Source: Bacteroidales bacterium UBA3844 (GTDB taxonomy: Bacteria > Bacteroidota > Bacteroidia > Bacteroidales > Paludibacteraceae). From it: 64,000 nt of DNA. Below the pieces are notes generated by a model. The model ran no database searches. It was not told the DNA's origin and saw only the letters and a list, made by a program, of their open reading frames with translations. The position numbers and the translations under genes are program-made. Shown here one piece after another: positions 12,826-21,873 of this stretch (positions are counted from its first letter, which is position 1; each line of letters opens with the position of its first letter). The DNA lies in the NCBI GenBank assembly GCA_002392915.1, contig DGHQ01000044.1, positions 150,653-214,652 on the forward strand. The letters run 5' to 3'.

Positions 12826-15366
12826 TTAAAAATCATCAAAGATCATATCGTCATCCATCTCTGTCTTTCCTTCTTTACCCTTCTTACCACTCTTATGATG
12901 GTTGTTTCCAAACGAATAAGAAGCATTCAAATTAAATGTTCTTCCATTACGTGTGGTTTTCGCAACCTGATAGAAGGAGTCTGACCATGTCTCTCTCTTT
13001 CGTTTGTTGGAGTTGAGAATATCCCTGACATTGAACGACAACGACAATCTGTTGTCCATAAACTGTCGCTTGAACCCTATATTCATGAAGAATGTGTTCA
13101 TTTTCTTTCCCTGCGCTGCCACTCTTGGTGAACGGTAGTTGAACGTGAACTGTCCTGTGATTCCTTTCGGAAGACGGAAATCAACACCTTCCTTCAAATC
13201 CCAGCTGAAACCGCTACGTTGCTTCAATGTCAACAGTCTCTTTTTCAACACGCCTTCCGAATCGGCTATCTCTATCGAGGATTCTCCACCTACTAGATTG
13301 TAATAATACAAGTTCACATTTGTTGTCAACGTTAGCGCCTTAAACTTGTTTTTTGCGATAAACTCCAATCCTGTCGAATGAGAACGGTTCAGATTGGCAT
13401 ATGTGCTTTTCAAAATAGCTGTATTGCCCGACATTTCTGTCCAACTGTATTGCTCCACCACGTCGTCTGTAAACTTATAATATGCGGAAACTGTATAGAC
13501 ATGTCCTTTCTGTGTGGTGTGCAGATAATTCATCTCACCTGAAAATGCCTCCTCAGGATGCAGATCCGGGTTACCGTAACTGATGTTTGTGGAATCCGAC
13601 ATGTTTGGATTAGGGTTCAGACGGAATCCACGCGGACGTGAGATTCTTCGTATAGCGCTAAATTGCAACTCGTCATTATCCGTGATATTGTATGATAGGA
13701 ACAACGACGGAAAAAGATTTCCATACAAATCAAGATCATCATATGCTCCTGTGTTGTGCTGCTTCCATGAGATATCCGACAACTCTCCACGCAATCCTAC
13801 CTTATATCCCAATCTCTTCACTTTTCCACTCCACATTCCATACCACGCATACACGTTTTGGATATACTCAAAATCATTTGTCAGATTTTCCTGCTCCACA
13901 AACGGATCCGAACTGTTGCTGCGATCAAAACTCATTGCATTGTTTCTCTCATTTGTCATGTCGACATTGATACCCAATTCTATTTTGCTGAGTTTTCCTA
14001 CAGGTGAAGTATAGTCGATGGCAAACTGATTTTTGCGTATTGTGCGGTCGTTTGTCTGGTTCTGCTCTGAATAGTTCAAAAGTTGGTCAGACATATCATA
14101 ACGTGACTGATAGTAAGTCACATCGTGATTTTGGCTATTGGACGATGTCTGGGCAAGGAATGTAAGCTCCTGATTCTTGCTGAATGTATGGGTATAGTCA
14201 AACTTCAGTGTGTACATGTTTCGCGGACTCTGAGCCGACGCTGTTCTGCTCGAATACGACGTGTCTATTCTTACCCCATTGTCTATTCTACCGAAATTAT
14301 ACTCAAAATCCTCGTTTCTTCGGTTTTTTCCAAGTGATAAGACGCCAGAGAATCCTACTCTGTTTCTGTCGTTTATCTTATAGTCCAGACCAAGTCTGGC
14401 AAAATATGAATTCATCACAAAGTCTCTTCCTCCATCCGTCACATTAAACACACTGTCTATCTCATTGCTCAATGAGTTTCTTCTAATATATTGCTCACGG
14501 TCGATGTCAGATGTTCCTCTGAATGTGCGACGCTGGTATCCTAAAGATGACAAGATTGTCCACTTGTTTTTTGTGATGTTTACGGAAGCTCCGAGATTGC
14601 CGCCAAGTTTACCCTCTGAAGGATATGAAAGTCCGGCTGTGACGTTTCCGAACACACCAGCAGGAGAGTCTTGCTTCATCACAATATTAATGATTCCAGC
14701 CGAACCTTCAGCTGAATATTTGGATGACGGATTAGTGATAACTTCGATTTTTTCTATGCTTCCAGCAGGAAACTGTTCAAGCAACTCACCCTGGGCATCA
14801 CCAGAAAGGCCGACGCTACGTCCGTTGATGAACACCTCCACATTTTCATTGTTGCGGAGAGAGATGTTTCCCTCCATATCGACATCGACAGTAGGAATAT
14901 CACGAAGTACGTCGGTGGCAGACACACCTACCGATGCGGCACCTTCATTGACCAGGAATGTCTTCTTGTCAACATCCATCTGCAGCTGTGTGCGGCTACC
15001 TACAACCTCCACCTGACTCAAGAGAGCAACGTCTTCACGCATTTTGATTGTGAAGTGGGCTCCTCCCTTACGTTTTAGGATTTCGGGCGTGATTTTACCA
15101 TTATAATCGGTATATCCCATAAAAGAGATAATAAGCTGATAATTATTTTCCGCGACATTTTCCATCACAAAATGTCCGTCGTCACCTGTGAAATGTCCTT
15201 GCACAGTCTTTGATCCATCAGCACTTTTCAACTCTACATTAGCAAAAGGAATAGTCTCACCTGTTTTGGCATCCACAACCTTACCTTTGATTGTGTAGCC
15301 TTGTGCCACCGCACTAAAAACACAGACAAAACAGAATAAAAGTGAAAGAAATTTTTTAATAGTCAT
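12826..15366 (-). CDS. TonB-dependent-receptor-like outer-membrane protein with CarboxypepD_reg domain
   Basis: 846 residues. Signal peptide at 1-21 (LLFCFVCVFSAVAQG), then a carboxypeptidase-regulatory-like domain at about 23-105 (GYTIKGKVVDAKTGETIPFA), a plug domain near 115-220 (VGVSATDVLRDIPTVDVD, VFINGRSVG) and a C-terminal beta-barrel rich in aromatic strands. It ends in a polar GKKGKEGKTEMDDD tail rather than a terminal Phe strand. This is the OMP_b-brl_3 type of receptor found widely in Bacteroidetes, not a SusC (no SusD partner). Ligand unknown. No regulatory gene is adjacent. Confidence 0.88.
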   Translation of the reverse strand: MTIKKFLSLLFCFVCVFSAVAQGYTIKGKVVDAKTGETIPFANVELKSADGSKTVQGHFTGDDGHFVMENVAENNYQLIISFMGYTDYNGKITPEILKRKGGAHFTIKMREDVALLSQVEVVGSRTQLQMDVDKKTFLVNEGAASVGVSATDVLRDIPTVDVDMEGNISLRNNENVEVFINGRSVGLSGDAQGELLEQFPAGSIEKIEVITNPSSKYSAEGSAGIINIVMKQDSPAGVFGNVTAGLSYPSEGKLGGNLGASVNITKNKWTILSSLGYQRRTFRGTSDIDREQYIRRNSLSNEIDSVFNVTDGGRDFVMNSYFARLGLDYKINDRNRVGFSGVLSLGKNRRNEDFEYNFGRIDNGVRIDTSYSSRTASAQSPRNMYTLKFDYTHTFSKNQELTFLAQTSSNSQNHDVTYYQSRYDMSDQLLNYSEQNQTNDRTIRKNQFAIDYTSPVGKLSKIELGINVDMTNERNNAMSFDRSNSSDPFVEQENLTNDFEYIQNVYAWYGMWSGKVKRLGYKVGLRGELSDISWKQHNTGAYDDLDLYGNLFPSLFLSYNITDNDELQFSAIRRISRPRGFRLNPNPNMSDSTNISYGNPDLHPEEAFSGEMNYLHTTQKGHVYTVSAYYKFTDDVVEQYSWTEMSGNTAILKSTYANLNRSHSTGLEFIAKNKFKALTLTTNVNLYYYNLVGGESSIEIADSEGVLKKRLLTLKQRSGFSWDLKEGVDFRLPKGITGQFTFNYRSPRVAAQGKKMNTFFMNIGFKRQFMDNRLSLSFNVRDILNSNKRKRETWSDSFYQVAKTTRNGRTFNLNASYSFGNNHHKSGKKGKEGKTEMDDDMIFDDF

Positions 15367-15441
15367 GGTGTAATAATTGTTCGTTGTTTGAAATAAAATT
15401 AATTAAATGTGTTTTATGTTCAGTCCCCTTAGCAAACTTAT

Positions 15442-15475
15442 AAAAAAGTGCATACGCTATTGAAAGCGTACGCAC
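15442..15475 (-). terminator. Rho-independent terminator after ftsH
   Basis: On the minus strand GTGCGTACGCT-ttcaat-AGCGTATGCAC is followed by TTTTTTA. It begins a few bases after the ftsH stop. Confidence 0.8.
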
Positions 15476-15483
15476 AATTATTT

Positions 15484-17520
15484 TTAATTCTCCTTTGGTT
15501 TTTCTACCTCTACCTCTGGAATCTCTTTGTTTACTTCATTATTTTCATCAGTTGGAGAAGACTCTTCTTCTTTTTTCTCCTCTTTGCCAGACTCATTCTC
15601 ACGCATAAGCTCATCGCTACGTGACTCCCATTTACGTTTACCAAAGATCTTTTCCACGTCATCAGCGAAAATCACCTCTCGCTCAAACAATATTTCCGCC
15701 AGCTTACGATGACCTTCAGCATTTTCACGAAGCACCTGTTTTGCTCGCTCATATTGATTATTAATCAACGCCTTGACCTCGTCGTCTATAATCTTTGCAG
15801 TCTCTTCCGAGTATGGTTTTGTAAATGAGTAATCAGCCTGAGAATCGTAATAACACAAGTTGGTAAGTTTGTCGCTCATACCATAATAAGCCACCATAGC
15901 GTATGCCTGCTTAGTGCTTCGCTCCAAATCATTTACAGCACCCGTGCCTATTGTGCCAAGAACCAGCTCTTCCGCAGCACGTCCTCCAAGAAGAGAACAC
16001 ATTTTGTCGAGAAGATTCTCTTTAGTTATCAATTGTCGCTCTTCAGGCAAATACCATGCCGCACCGAGCGCCATTCCTCGTGGTACGATTGTCACCTTCA
16101 CCAATGGATCAGCATATTGAAGCATCCAGCTGATTGTGGCGTGTCCTGCCTCGTGCACAGCGACAGCCCACTTCTCGTCGCGAGTGAAAATCTTGTTTTT
16201 CTTCTCCAATCCACCGATGATTCTGTCGACAGCGCTCAAGAAATCCTCTTTATCAACTCTTGTCTTGTTGCGACGAGCGGCTATCAAAGCTGCCTCGTTG
16301 CAGACGTTGGCTATATCCGCACCACTGAATCCAGGAGTCTGGCGTGACAAGAAATCGACATCAATATCATCCGCAAGTTTCAATTTAGACAAATGCACAT
16401 TGAAAATTGCTTTTCTGTCGTGTACATCAGGAAGATCGACATGAATCTGGCGATCAAAACGTCCCGCACGCACCAATGCTTTGTCAAGAATGTCGACGCG
16501 GTTAGTCGCAGCCAAAAGGATGACACCGGAATTTGTGCCGAATCCGTCCATCTCAGTAAGAAGCTGGTTGAGAGTGCTTTCACGCTCATCGTTGCCACCT
16601 CCCAAACTTGCATTCTTGCCTCGTGCTCTACCGATGGCATCAATCTCGTCGATAAATATGATACATGGAGCCTTCTCTTTTGCCTGACGGAACAGATCCC
16701 TCACTCGGCTTGCTCCGACTCCCACGAACATCTCAACGAAGTCCGAACCAGACAATGAGAAGAATGGCACGTCAGCCTCACCAGCCACAGCCTTTGCAAG
16801 AAGCGTCTTACCTGTTCCCGGAGGGCCAACAAGGATCGCTCCTTTTGGAATTTTTCCTCCAAGTTCTGTATAGCGGGCAGGATTCTTAAGAAATTCCACG
16901 ATTTCCTCGACCTCCTGTTTTGCCTCACTCAATCCAGCAACATCCTTGAATGTCACCTTGTTAGGATTATTTCCCTTATCAAAAAGCTGAGCCTTACTCT
17001 TGCCGACGTTGAACACACCGCCAGGACCTGCTCCTCCGCCACCCATTCTCTGCATTATGAACATCCAGAAGAAAATAAGCAGAATGAACGGACCAAATGT
17101 GTAAAGGAATCCCTCAAACATACTGCTGTCCTCTGAAAAAGTAAGGTCTACTTTTTCCACACCGTCAGCCTTCTGCCATTCAGTCAAATCCTCTGTGAAA
17201 CGGTCGGCTGAAGGAATCTTCACATGAACCTTCGGATTTGCAGCGTATTTGATGGAGTCTGAACCAAATGCATTGCGCATTTTGCCCTCCTTCACCGTAG
17301 CCTCAGCATATTTGTCGTTTGTGATTACAGTGATTTTTGAGACAGAGTTGGTTTCCACAAGATACTTGATCTCGTTGTAGCCAATCTCCTTCGCTGAATG
17401 ATTGTCGTCTGAAAAATAAATTCCCACCAAAAAGATTGCCACTAAGCCATACAACCAATAAAGGCCTGACGATGACTTGAAATTTGGCATCTTTGGTTTA
17501 TTGTTACTTTCTTGGGCCAT
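15484..17520 (-). CDS. ftsH: ATP-dependent zinc metalloprotease FtsH
   Basis: 678 residues. Two transmembrane segments (about 20-36 and 138-156) flank a periplasmic domain. The AAA module has Walker A GPPGTGKT at 232-239, Walker B CIIFIDEIDA near 286 and the SRH near 340-357. The protease zinc site is HEAGH at 456-460. The C-terminus is a long acidic tail rich in Glu/Lys. FtsH degrades misfolded and regulated membrane proteins. It follows rsfS by 5 bp and probably shares its transcript; the rsfS-ftsH pair is common in Bacteroidetes. Confidence 0.97.
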   Translation of the reverse strand: MAQESNNKPKMPNFKSSSGLYWLYGLVAIFLVGIYFSDDNHSAKEIGYNEIKYLVETNSVSKITVITNDKYAEATVKEGKMRNAFGSDSIKYAANPKVHVKIPSADRFTEDLTEWQKADGVEKVDLTFSEDSSMFEGFLYTFGPFILLIFFWMFIMQRMGGGGAGPGGVFNVGKSKAQLFDKGNNPNKVTFKDVAGLSEAKQEVEEIVEFLKNPARYTELGGKIPKGAILVGPPGTGKTLLAKAVAGEADVPFFSLSGSDFVEMFVGVGASRVRDLFRQAKEKAPCIIFIDEIDAIGRARGKNASLGGGNDERESTLNQLLTEMDGFGTNSGVILLAATNRVDILDKALVRAGRFDRQIHVDLPDVHDRKAIFNVHLSKLKLADDIDVDFLSRQTPGFSGADIANVCNEAALIAARRNKTRVDKEDFLSAVDRIIGGLEKKNKIFTRDEKWAVAVHEAGHATISWMLQYADPLVKVTIVPRGMALGAAWYLPEERQLITKENLLDKMCSLLGGRAAEELVLGTIGTGAVNDLERSTKQAYAMVAYYGMSDKLTNLCYYDSQADYSFTKPYSEETAKIIDDEVKALINNQYERAKQVLRENAEGHRKLAEILFEREVIFADDVEKIFGKRKWESRSDELMRENESGKEEKKEEESSPTDENNEVNKEIPEVEVEKPKEN

Positions 17521-17525
17521 ATAAA

Positions 17526-17888
17526 TTAATCTAAATCAGGTATTTCTGTTATCTTCGCGTCTTCCCATAGCTCCTCTATGCGGTAAAACTCACGCATTTC
17601 CGGAAGCATGACGTGTACTATGATTTCTCCATAATCAATGGCAATCCACTGACCATTCTCATATCCATCCGCCACGATAAAATGAACTTTCAATTCGCTC
17701 CTCACATAATGTTTCACAGAATCAGCGATGCTGACGACGTGAGTGGTCGAATTGCCTTCACATATCACGAAGTACGGACAGCTATAATTTTCCAACTCAG
17801 TCATATCTACAGTAACGATTTTCTTTGCTTTTCGTTCCTGCATTCCCTCAACTATCTTCTGTATAATAGTCTTTGTGTCTACTGTCAT
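17526..17888 (-). CDS. rsfS: Ribosome silencing factor RsfS
   Basis: 120-residue RsfS/Iojap protein, starting MTVDTKTIIQKIVEGMQERK. It contains the conserved core IVTVDMTELENYSCPYFVIC, the helix region VSIADSVKHYVRSEL and the strand WIAIDYGEIIVHVM. It binds ribosomal protein L14 and blocks subunit joining when nutrients are scarce. It is the first gene before ftsH, with a 5-bp gap, and lies 12 bp after argH on the same strand. Confidence 0.94.
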   Translation of the reverse strand: MTVDTKTIIQKIVEGMQERKAKKIVTVDMTELENYSCPYFVICEGNSTTHVVSIADSVKHYVRSELKVHFIVADGYENGQWIAIDYGEIIVHVMLPEMREFYRIEELWEDAKITEIPDLD

Positions 17889-17900
17889 TAAATTCTTTGT

Positions 17901-19241
17901 TTATATTGCCAATAATTTCTTTTTTGCCTCTTCAACCTTATCGAAATTAAACTCTGAAATAGTCTTATTCATAAGTGCTGTAATTCCGTCGTTGCAAAGG
18001 TTTCCTATGCTACCCTGATGAGTGTGGTGGATATTCTTGTTTGGCTTAAACTCTCCTGCCTCACATTCCAATCCCACTTTTTTATATGCATCTCTGAATG
18101 GCATTCCCTCAAGAGCCAGACGGTTGACCTCCTCCACGCTGAAGATGAAGTCATATTTAGGATCGTCAAGAATATGCTCGTTGATTTTCACATCAGACAT
18201 GATATGTGTAGTCATCTTGATGCAATCCAGCAATTCACCGAATGATGGCATGAATACCTCCTTGATAATCTGCAAATCACGGAAATATCCGCTTGGAAGA
18301 TTATTGATAAGCATCATAATCTGCGACGGTAGGCTCTGAATCTTGTTGCATTTAGCACGAGTCAGCTCAAACACATCCGGATTTTTCTTGTGTGGCATGA
18401 TGCTTGATCCGGTAGTGCACTCGTCCGGAAGCTTTATGAATCCGAAATTCTGTGATGTGAACATACAAGCGTCGAAAGCCAATTTTGATAGAGTGGCAGC
18501 TATACCTGCCAATGCGAACGACACCGTCTTCTCCATCTTGCCACGACACATCTGAGCGTACACCACATTATAGTCCATTGTGTCAAAGCCCAACAGCTCT
18601 GTCGTCATCTGACGATTCAATGGGAACGATGAACCGTAACCGGCAGCCGAACCAAGTGGGTTTCTGTTCGTCACTTTCCATGCCGAAAGCAGAAGCTCCA
18701 TATCGTCGGCAAGGCTTTCCGCATAAGCACCAAACCATAGTCCGAACGACGAAGGCATTGCAATCTGCAAATGAGTGTAACCAGGAAGAAGCACATTCTT
18801 ATACTTCTCACTCTGCTGAATCAACACGTCGAACAGACCCTCGACAGCCTCAACCACACTTCTTATCTGCTCTCTTGTCCACAACTTCATGTCGACAAGC
18901 ACCTGATCGTTACGCGAACGACCACTGTGAATCTTCTTTCCCAAGTCGCCAAGCTTACGTGTAAGCATAAGCTCAACCTGAGAATGAACATCCTCTATTC
19001 CCTCTTCAATTACAAATTCTCCACGGTGTGCAGCTAAATAAATATTCTTCAGCTCCGCAAGCAACACAGGAAGTTCGTCCTTGGCAATCAAGCCAATCGA
19101 TTCCAACATTGTGATATGTGCCATCGATCCCAGCACATCACACTCGGCCAAGTACAAATCCATCTCACGGTCTTTGCCAACCGTAAACTTTTCAATCTCC
19201 GCATTTGTGGCCTTGCCTTTGTCCCACAACTTTGTAGCCAT
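17901..19241 (-). CDS. argH: Argininosuccinate lyase
   Basis: 446 residues of the fumarase/aspartase superfamily. Visible motifs: HSGRSRNDQV near residue 107, the catalytic-histidine region LPGYTHLQIAMP near 150, and the signature loop GSSIMPHKKNPD near 282. It performs the last step of arginine synthesis, cleaving argininosuccinate to arginine and fumarate. The sequence is complete with the expected length. No other arg genes are adjacent; it stands just upstream of rsfS-ftsH on the same strand. Confidence 0.96.
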   Translation of the reverse strand: MATKLWDKGKATNAEIEKFTVGKDREMDLYLAECDVLGSMAHITMLESIGLIAKDELPVLLAELKNIYLAAHRGEFVIEEGIEDVHSQVELMLTRKLGDLGKKIHSGRSRNDQVLVDMKLWTREQIRSVVEAVEGLFDVLIQQSEKYKNVLLPGYTHLQIAMPSSFGLWFGAYAESLADDMELLLSAWKVTNRNPLGSAAGYGSSFPLNRQMTTELLGFDTMDYNVVYAQMCRGKMEKTVSFALAGIAATLSKLAFDACMFTSQNFGFIKLPDECTTGSSIMPHKKNPDVFELTRAKCNKIQSLPSQIMMLINNLPSGYFRDLQIIKEVFMPSFGELLDCIKMTTHIMSDVKINEHILDDPKYDFIFSVEEVNRLALEGMPFRDAYKKVGLECEAGEFKPNKNIHHTHQGSIGNLCNDGITALMNKTISEFNFDKVEEAKKKLLAI

Positions 19242-19269
19242 ATTCGTAATTTAAAAAAGGGAACTACTA

Positions 19270-19452
19270 TTACTTACCGTTTCCGATGTATTTTTTGTTA
19301 AGGAAGATGTAAGATCCGATACCTGCAACAAACAAAATAGCCGCGATTACCAAAATAGCGTTGTTTGTCAATTCAGCTATGCTGTAAATAGCCAATAGAA
19401 CAACTCCCAATAAAACCAAAATAGCCCCTAGGCTTCTCTTCAATTGATCCAT
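19270..19452 (-). CDS. Small conserved two-TM membrane protein
   Basis: 60 residues: MDQLKRSLGAILVLLGVVLL... with two hydrophobic helices (about 8-26 and 32-50) separated by a short polar turn AELTNN and ending in a basic tail. Such small proteins are common upstream of housekeeping genes in Bacteroidetes, but I cannot assign a function. A -7 box (TACTTTTG on the minus strand, 19511-19518) lies about 60 bp upstream, supporting it as a real transcript. It precedes argH by 28 bp. Confidence 0.7.
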   Translation of the reverse strand: MDQLKRSLGAILVLLGVVLLAIYSIAELTNNAILVIAAILFVAGIGSYIFLNKKYIGNGK

Positions 19453-19584
19453 ATTCTTATCTTATTATACACAATTATACTGCAAATTACGCATAATTTT
19501 TTGTTTATAACAAAAGTATATGCCCAAAAATGTAAGTAAAATTAAAAATTCGAAATGCAAAATGCGGAATAGTTTGTTCTAGTG

Positions 19585-19728
19585 GTTATAAAGTAAGGGT
19601 TGTTAAGGTCGTTCCGCCTTAATCCCCTCCCATAGTGCAAACCGTAAGGCGAGCACACAGAATTTAATAAAACCACAGAGACACAAAGTCAACAGAGAAA
19701 GGACTATGCCTTTTGATGAAAAAAGAGG
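19585..19728 (+). repeat. Interspersed repeat family A with 'accacagag' tail
   Basis: Forward copy: GGTTGTTAAGG, GTTCCGCCTTAA, the GCAAACCGTAAGGCGAGCAC block, then a tail AAAACCACAGAGACACAAAG ... AACAGAGAAAGGACT. The same tail follows family A at 51.7 kb and, reversed, at 40.8 and 60.9 kb. The intergenic stretch 19453-20192 is otherwise filled by the repeats listed next; I see no gene in it. Confidence 0.65.
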
Positions 19729-19823
19729 TAAGAATTCAATCATAATGTGGGAAATTTATGATTGTTCGTTATTGCGAATTTGCAGTTTACAATTCGTCAA
19801 ATTGACGTTAATTTAGATATTTG

Positions 19824-19913
19824 GTTATAGAGTCGAGGATTGTTAAGGGCCCATGTTTGATTGATATTGGCCCTAACCACCTTCCAGAGTGCGAGCCGTA
19901 GGCGAGCACATAT
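19824..19913 (+). repeat. Interspersed repeat family A, diverged copy
   Basis: GGTTATAGAGTCGAGGATTG, TTAAGGGCC ... GGCCCTAACC, and the GTGCGAGCCGTAGGCGAGCA palindrome. The spacer between the GGGCC arms is longer than in other copies. Confidence 0.65.
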
Positions 19914-19966
19914 AAAACATAAAGGACAGTACTTATGGTATTGCCTTTCAGGCAAAGTTTTTTTTC

Positions 19967-20034
19967 GTCGTCATCTCTTCCCGAGACATCGTCACGGGTT
20001 TCTCTCGCTTCGCTCGGTAACGTCTTTCAGACGG
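19967..20034 (-). repeat. Interspersed repeat family B, reverse copy
   Basis: Reverse complement of the family B unit: CCCGAGACATCGTCACGGG, TCTCGCTTCGCTCGGTAACG, TCTTTCAGA. Preceded by TTGCCTTTCAGGCAA, related to the TTGCCCGAAAGGCAA flank at 12.2 kb. Confidence 0.65.
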
Positions 20035-20049
20035 AAAAAATGGAAGTGG

Positions 20050-20072
20050 CCAGGTTTGAAACCTGCCCCTAC
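20050..20072. repeat. Palindromic repeat family E (CAGGTTTgAAACCTG)
   Basis: CCAGGTTTGAAACCTGCCCC followed by TAC. A second copy with a perfect GGGCAGGTTT/AAACCTGCCC stem occurs at 60846-60871. Confidence 0.65.
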
Positions 20073-20192
20073 ACCGATTCGACGAATTGTATAATTTTGT
20101 TATATTAAGGTTAAAAAAACTAAATCCGTGCTCTCTCTGCACTATTTTTCTTTACTTTGCATAAGAATTTGAGAAACGTAAATTTTACTGCT

Positions 20193-20576
20193 ATGAAAAA
20201 AGGAATAGTTTTATTGATACTTACTTTGTTTTGCGGACTTGCTTCTATCTCCGCACAAGGTTTCGACCAAAACCGCTACGACAACGGTCTGCAGCAGATT
20301 GCAGAAGCTAACCGCAACTACTTCCGCAACCAAGGTTGGATTGAGAACAACTGGTATCAGCTTTCCAACTGGTATCCCGACGTCCTCCTTATTGATAATG
20401 AAGAAAAGGCATACATTGCTAAAGTGATATGCTCCGATAAAATTATGTCGAGATTCGCCGCGCTCAACCGTATCAAAAAAGACGGTGCACTGCCTACTCT
20501 TCGTGAGGTGGAAGATTTCAACCTTATGCTGTGGGATGAGATCGACGCTGCCGTGGCTTATTTGTATAGAAGGTAA
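20193..20576 (+). CDS. Small secreted protein of unknown function
   Basis: 127 residues from MKKGIVLLILTLFCGLASIS, a clear signal peptide ending near SAQG (about residue 22). The mature part is polar with repeated Asn/Tyr/Trp (NRNYFRNQGWIENNWYQLSN) and no cysteine-based lipobox. I do not recognise a family. The start at 20193 is chosen over 20157 because it begins exactly at the signal peptide. It stands alone between repeats and a strong terminator. Confidence 0.7.
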   Translation: MKKGIVLLILTLFCGLASISAQGFDQNRYDNGLQQIAEANRNYFRNQGWIENNWYQLSNWYPDVLLIDNEEKAYIAKVICSDKIMSRFAALNRIKKDGALPTLREVEDFNLMLWDEIDAAVAYLYRR

Positions 20577-20630
20577 AACGATAGACGATAGACGATAAAC
20601 GAAAAACAAGAAACAAGAAACGATAGACAA

Positions 20631-20665
20631 ATGGAGACATGAATAATCGCGTCTCCATTTTTTTT
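20631..20665 (+). terminator. Rho-independent terminator
   Basis: ATGGAGAC-atgaataatcgc-GTCTCCAT followed by T8. Just upstream (20579-20628) is a degenerate heptamer tandem repeat (GATAGAC / GATAAAC / AAGAAAC). Confidence 0.75.
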
Positions 20666-20696
20666 GACCATTTTTTATACCATTTTTGGCACGAAG

Positions 20697-21368
20697 TTAA
20701 TCATTTCCACCTTTCTTCTTGAATGTATACTTTATGCCCATTTGTCCCATTCCTTCTGCACCAAGACCACATTCTGCGAATCCTCGCCAATATGCCCCAC
20801 CGATTTCCAAACAAATTGGATCTACCTGCATACAAAATTTACGAGATTTATTAGATTCTGTCACTTTCATATGAGGTCTGTACATATCTGCTTCCCCTTT
20901 TTCAATGTCAAATCTTATGCCCGCCGCTAATTTTCCATACATAGCCACTATTTTTCTCTTAAAATAATAGAATGTTGTCTCTGGCATGACAAAAAAGATA
21001 TATGTTTTATATTCACCCGAACCTGTGACATTATATTCTCCTGAATAATAATAACCCACTGGAGTAACAAAACTTCGGTCAACTCTTAAATTATCATAAC
21101 CTAAACATACACCAACGCCAAAATGTCTTCCCAACGTACATTCATAATGTGCATTATAAGTAAAAGGTTTTGATTTCAGTTCATCGATCGACATTGGATG
21201 ATGGTTATAGAATGATATTGTTTCATATGATTTTTCATATTTATAAGCATAGCTGAAAACTCCCAATCCTAATGATACTCTATAATCTGGTTTTGCTATA
21301 CCGTTAAATGGAAATTCAAACAAAAAAATAGAAAAACAAATGAATGGTTTCAAAAATTTATCAAACAT
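20697..21368 (-). CDS. Putative outer-membrane beta-barrel protein
   Basis: 223 residues with a hydrophobic N-terminus (FLKPFICFSIFLFEFPFNGI) that can act as signal peptide, followed by alternating aromatic strands (VSLGLGVFSYAYKYE, FGVGVCLGYDNLRV, YKTYIFFVMPETTFYYF) and a terminal GQMGIKYTFKKKGGND. This suggests a small porin-like barrel. No named family recognised. It lies at the downstream end of the Rhs orphan region on the same strand, 50 bp after the last immunity candidate, but nothing shows it belongs to that system. Confidence 0.6.
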   Translation of the reverse strand: MFDKFLKPFICFSIFLFEFPFNGIAKPDYRVSLGLGVFSYAYKYEKSYETISFYNHHPMSIDELKSKPFTYNAHYECTLGRHFGVGVCLGYDNLRVDRSFVTPVGYYYSGEYNVTGSGEYKTYIFFVMPETTFYYFKRKIVAMYGKLAAGIRFDIEKGEADMYRPHMKVTESNKSRKFCMQVDPICLEIGGAYWRGFAECGLGAEGMGQMGIKYTFKKKGGND

Positions 21369-21418
21369 ACCTTGAATTCTTAGAAACTGTTTTAAGTTTT
21401 AGTAATATATAGATTTTC

Positions 21419-21862
21419 TCAACTTCTTAAAGAACAAACTATAATCAAACAAATAGTTACAAGCACTATTGGAATACCCAAAAACATAAGGGCAGTAAGA
21501 AGATCTTTTAATGGATCACATATATCATATTTCTCAGACAACCTAATATATCTGTCTTTGTATTTCAGAAAAGAATACAATGCTATAATGAATATACCAT
21601 AAGGAGTCAAAACAGCCAAAGCCAGATTAAAGCGTTCAAGACTACTCCATTCTATTCTGAAAAAATCATTATAAGATTCAAAAATATTTGTCCCCGTGAC
21701 TTTCCCTAATACAGCAAGAGCTATATAAAAAGACATTGATAATGATAATGAATATTGCCAAGCAAAATTAAAGCAAGCCCCAGAATAGCTTCCACGTCCT
21801 TTTTTCCATACATTCATGTGATTGGCAATAATTTTTTCTATATACACTTTAAGTTTTTTCAT
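21419..21862 (-). CDS. Candidate immunity protein for orphan Rhs tip (3-TM family, copy 3)
   Basis: 147 residues, MKKLKVYIEKIIANHMNVWK at the start, then three hydrophobic segments (about 30-52, 78-98, 118-142). Two further family members occur at 22808-23248 and 26311-26754, each directly downstream of an Rhs tip with the same hydrophobic C-terminal module. This one starts 11 bp after the tip at 21874. A membrane immunity protein fits a toxin acting in the inner membrane. Role inferred from one-to-one pairing; no named family. Confidence 0.6.
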   Translation of the reverse strand: MKKLKVYIEKIIANHMNVWKKGRGSYSGACFNFAWQYSLSLSMSFYIALAVLGKVTGTNIFESYNDFFRIEWSSLERFNLALAVLTPYGIFIIALYSFLKYKDRYIRLSEKYDICDPLKDLLTALMFLGIPIVLVTICLIIVCSLRS

Positions 21863-21873
21863 GCTATGTTATT

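Noticed and set aside
14465..15016. 183-residue plus-strand ORF
   Set aside because: Lies wholly antisense to the outer-membrane receptor gene, whose protein sequence is clearly conserved; a shadow frame.
18485..18964. 159-residue plus-strand ORF
   Set aside because: Antisense to argH, no homology recognisable.
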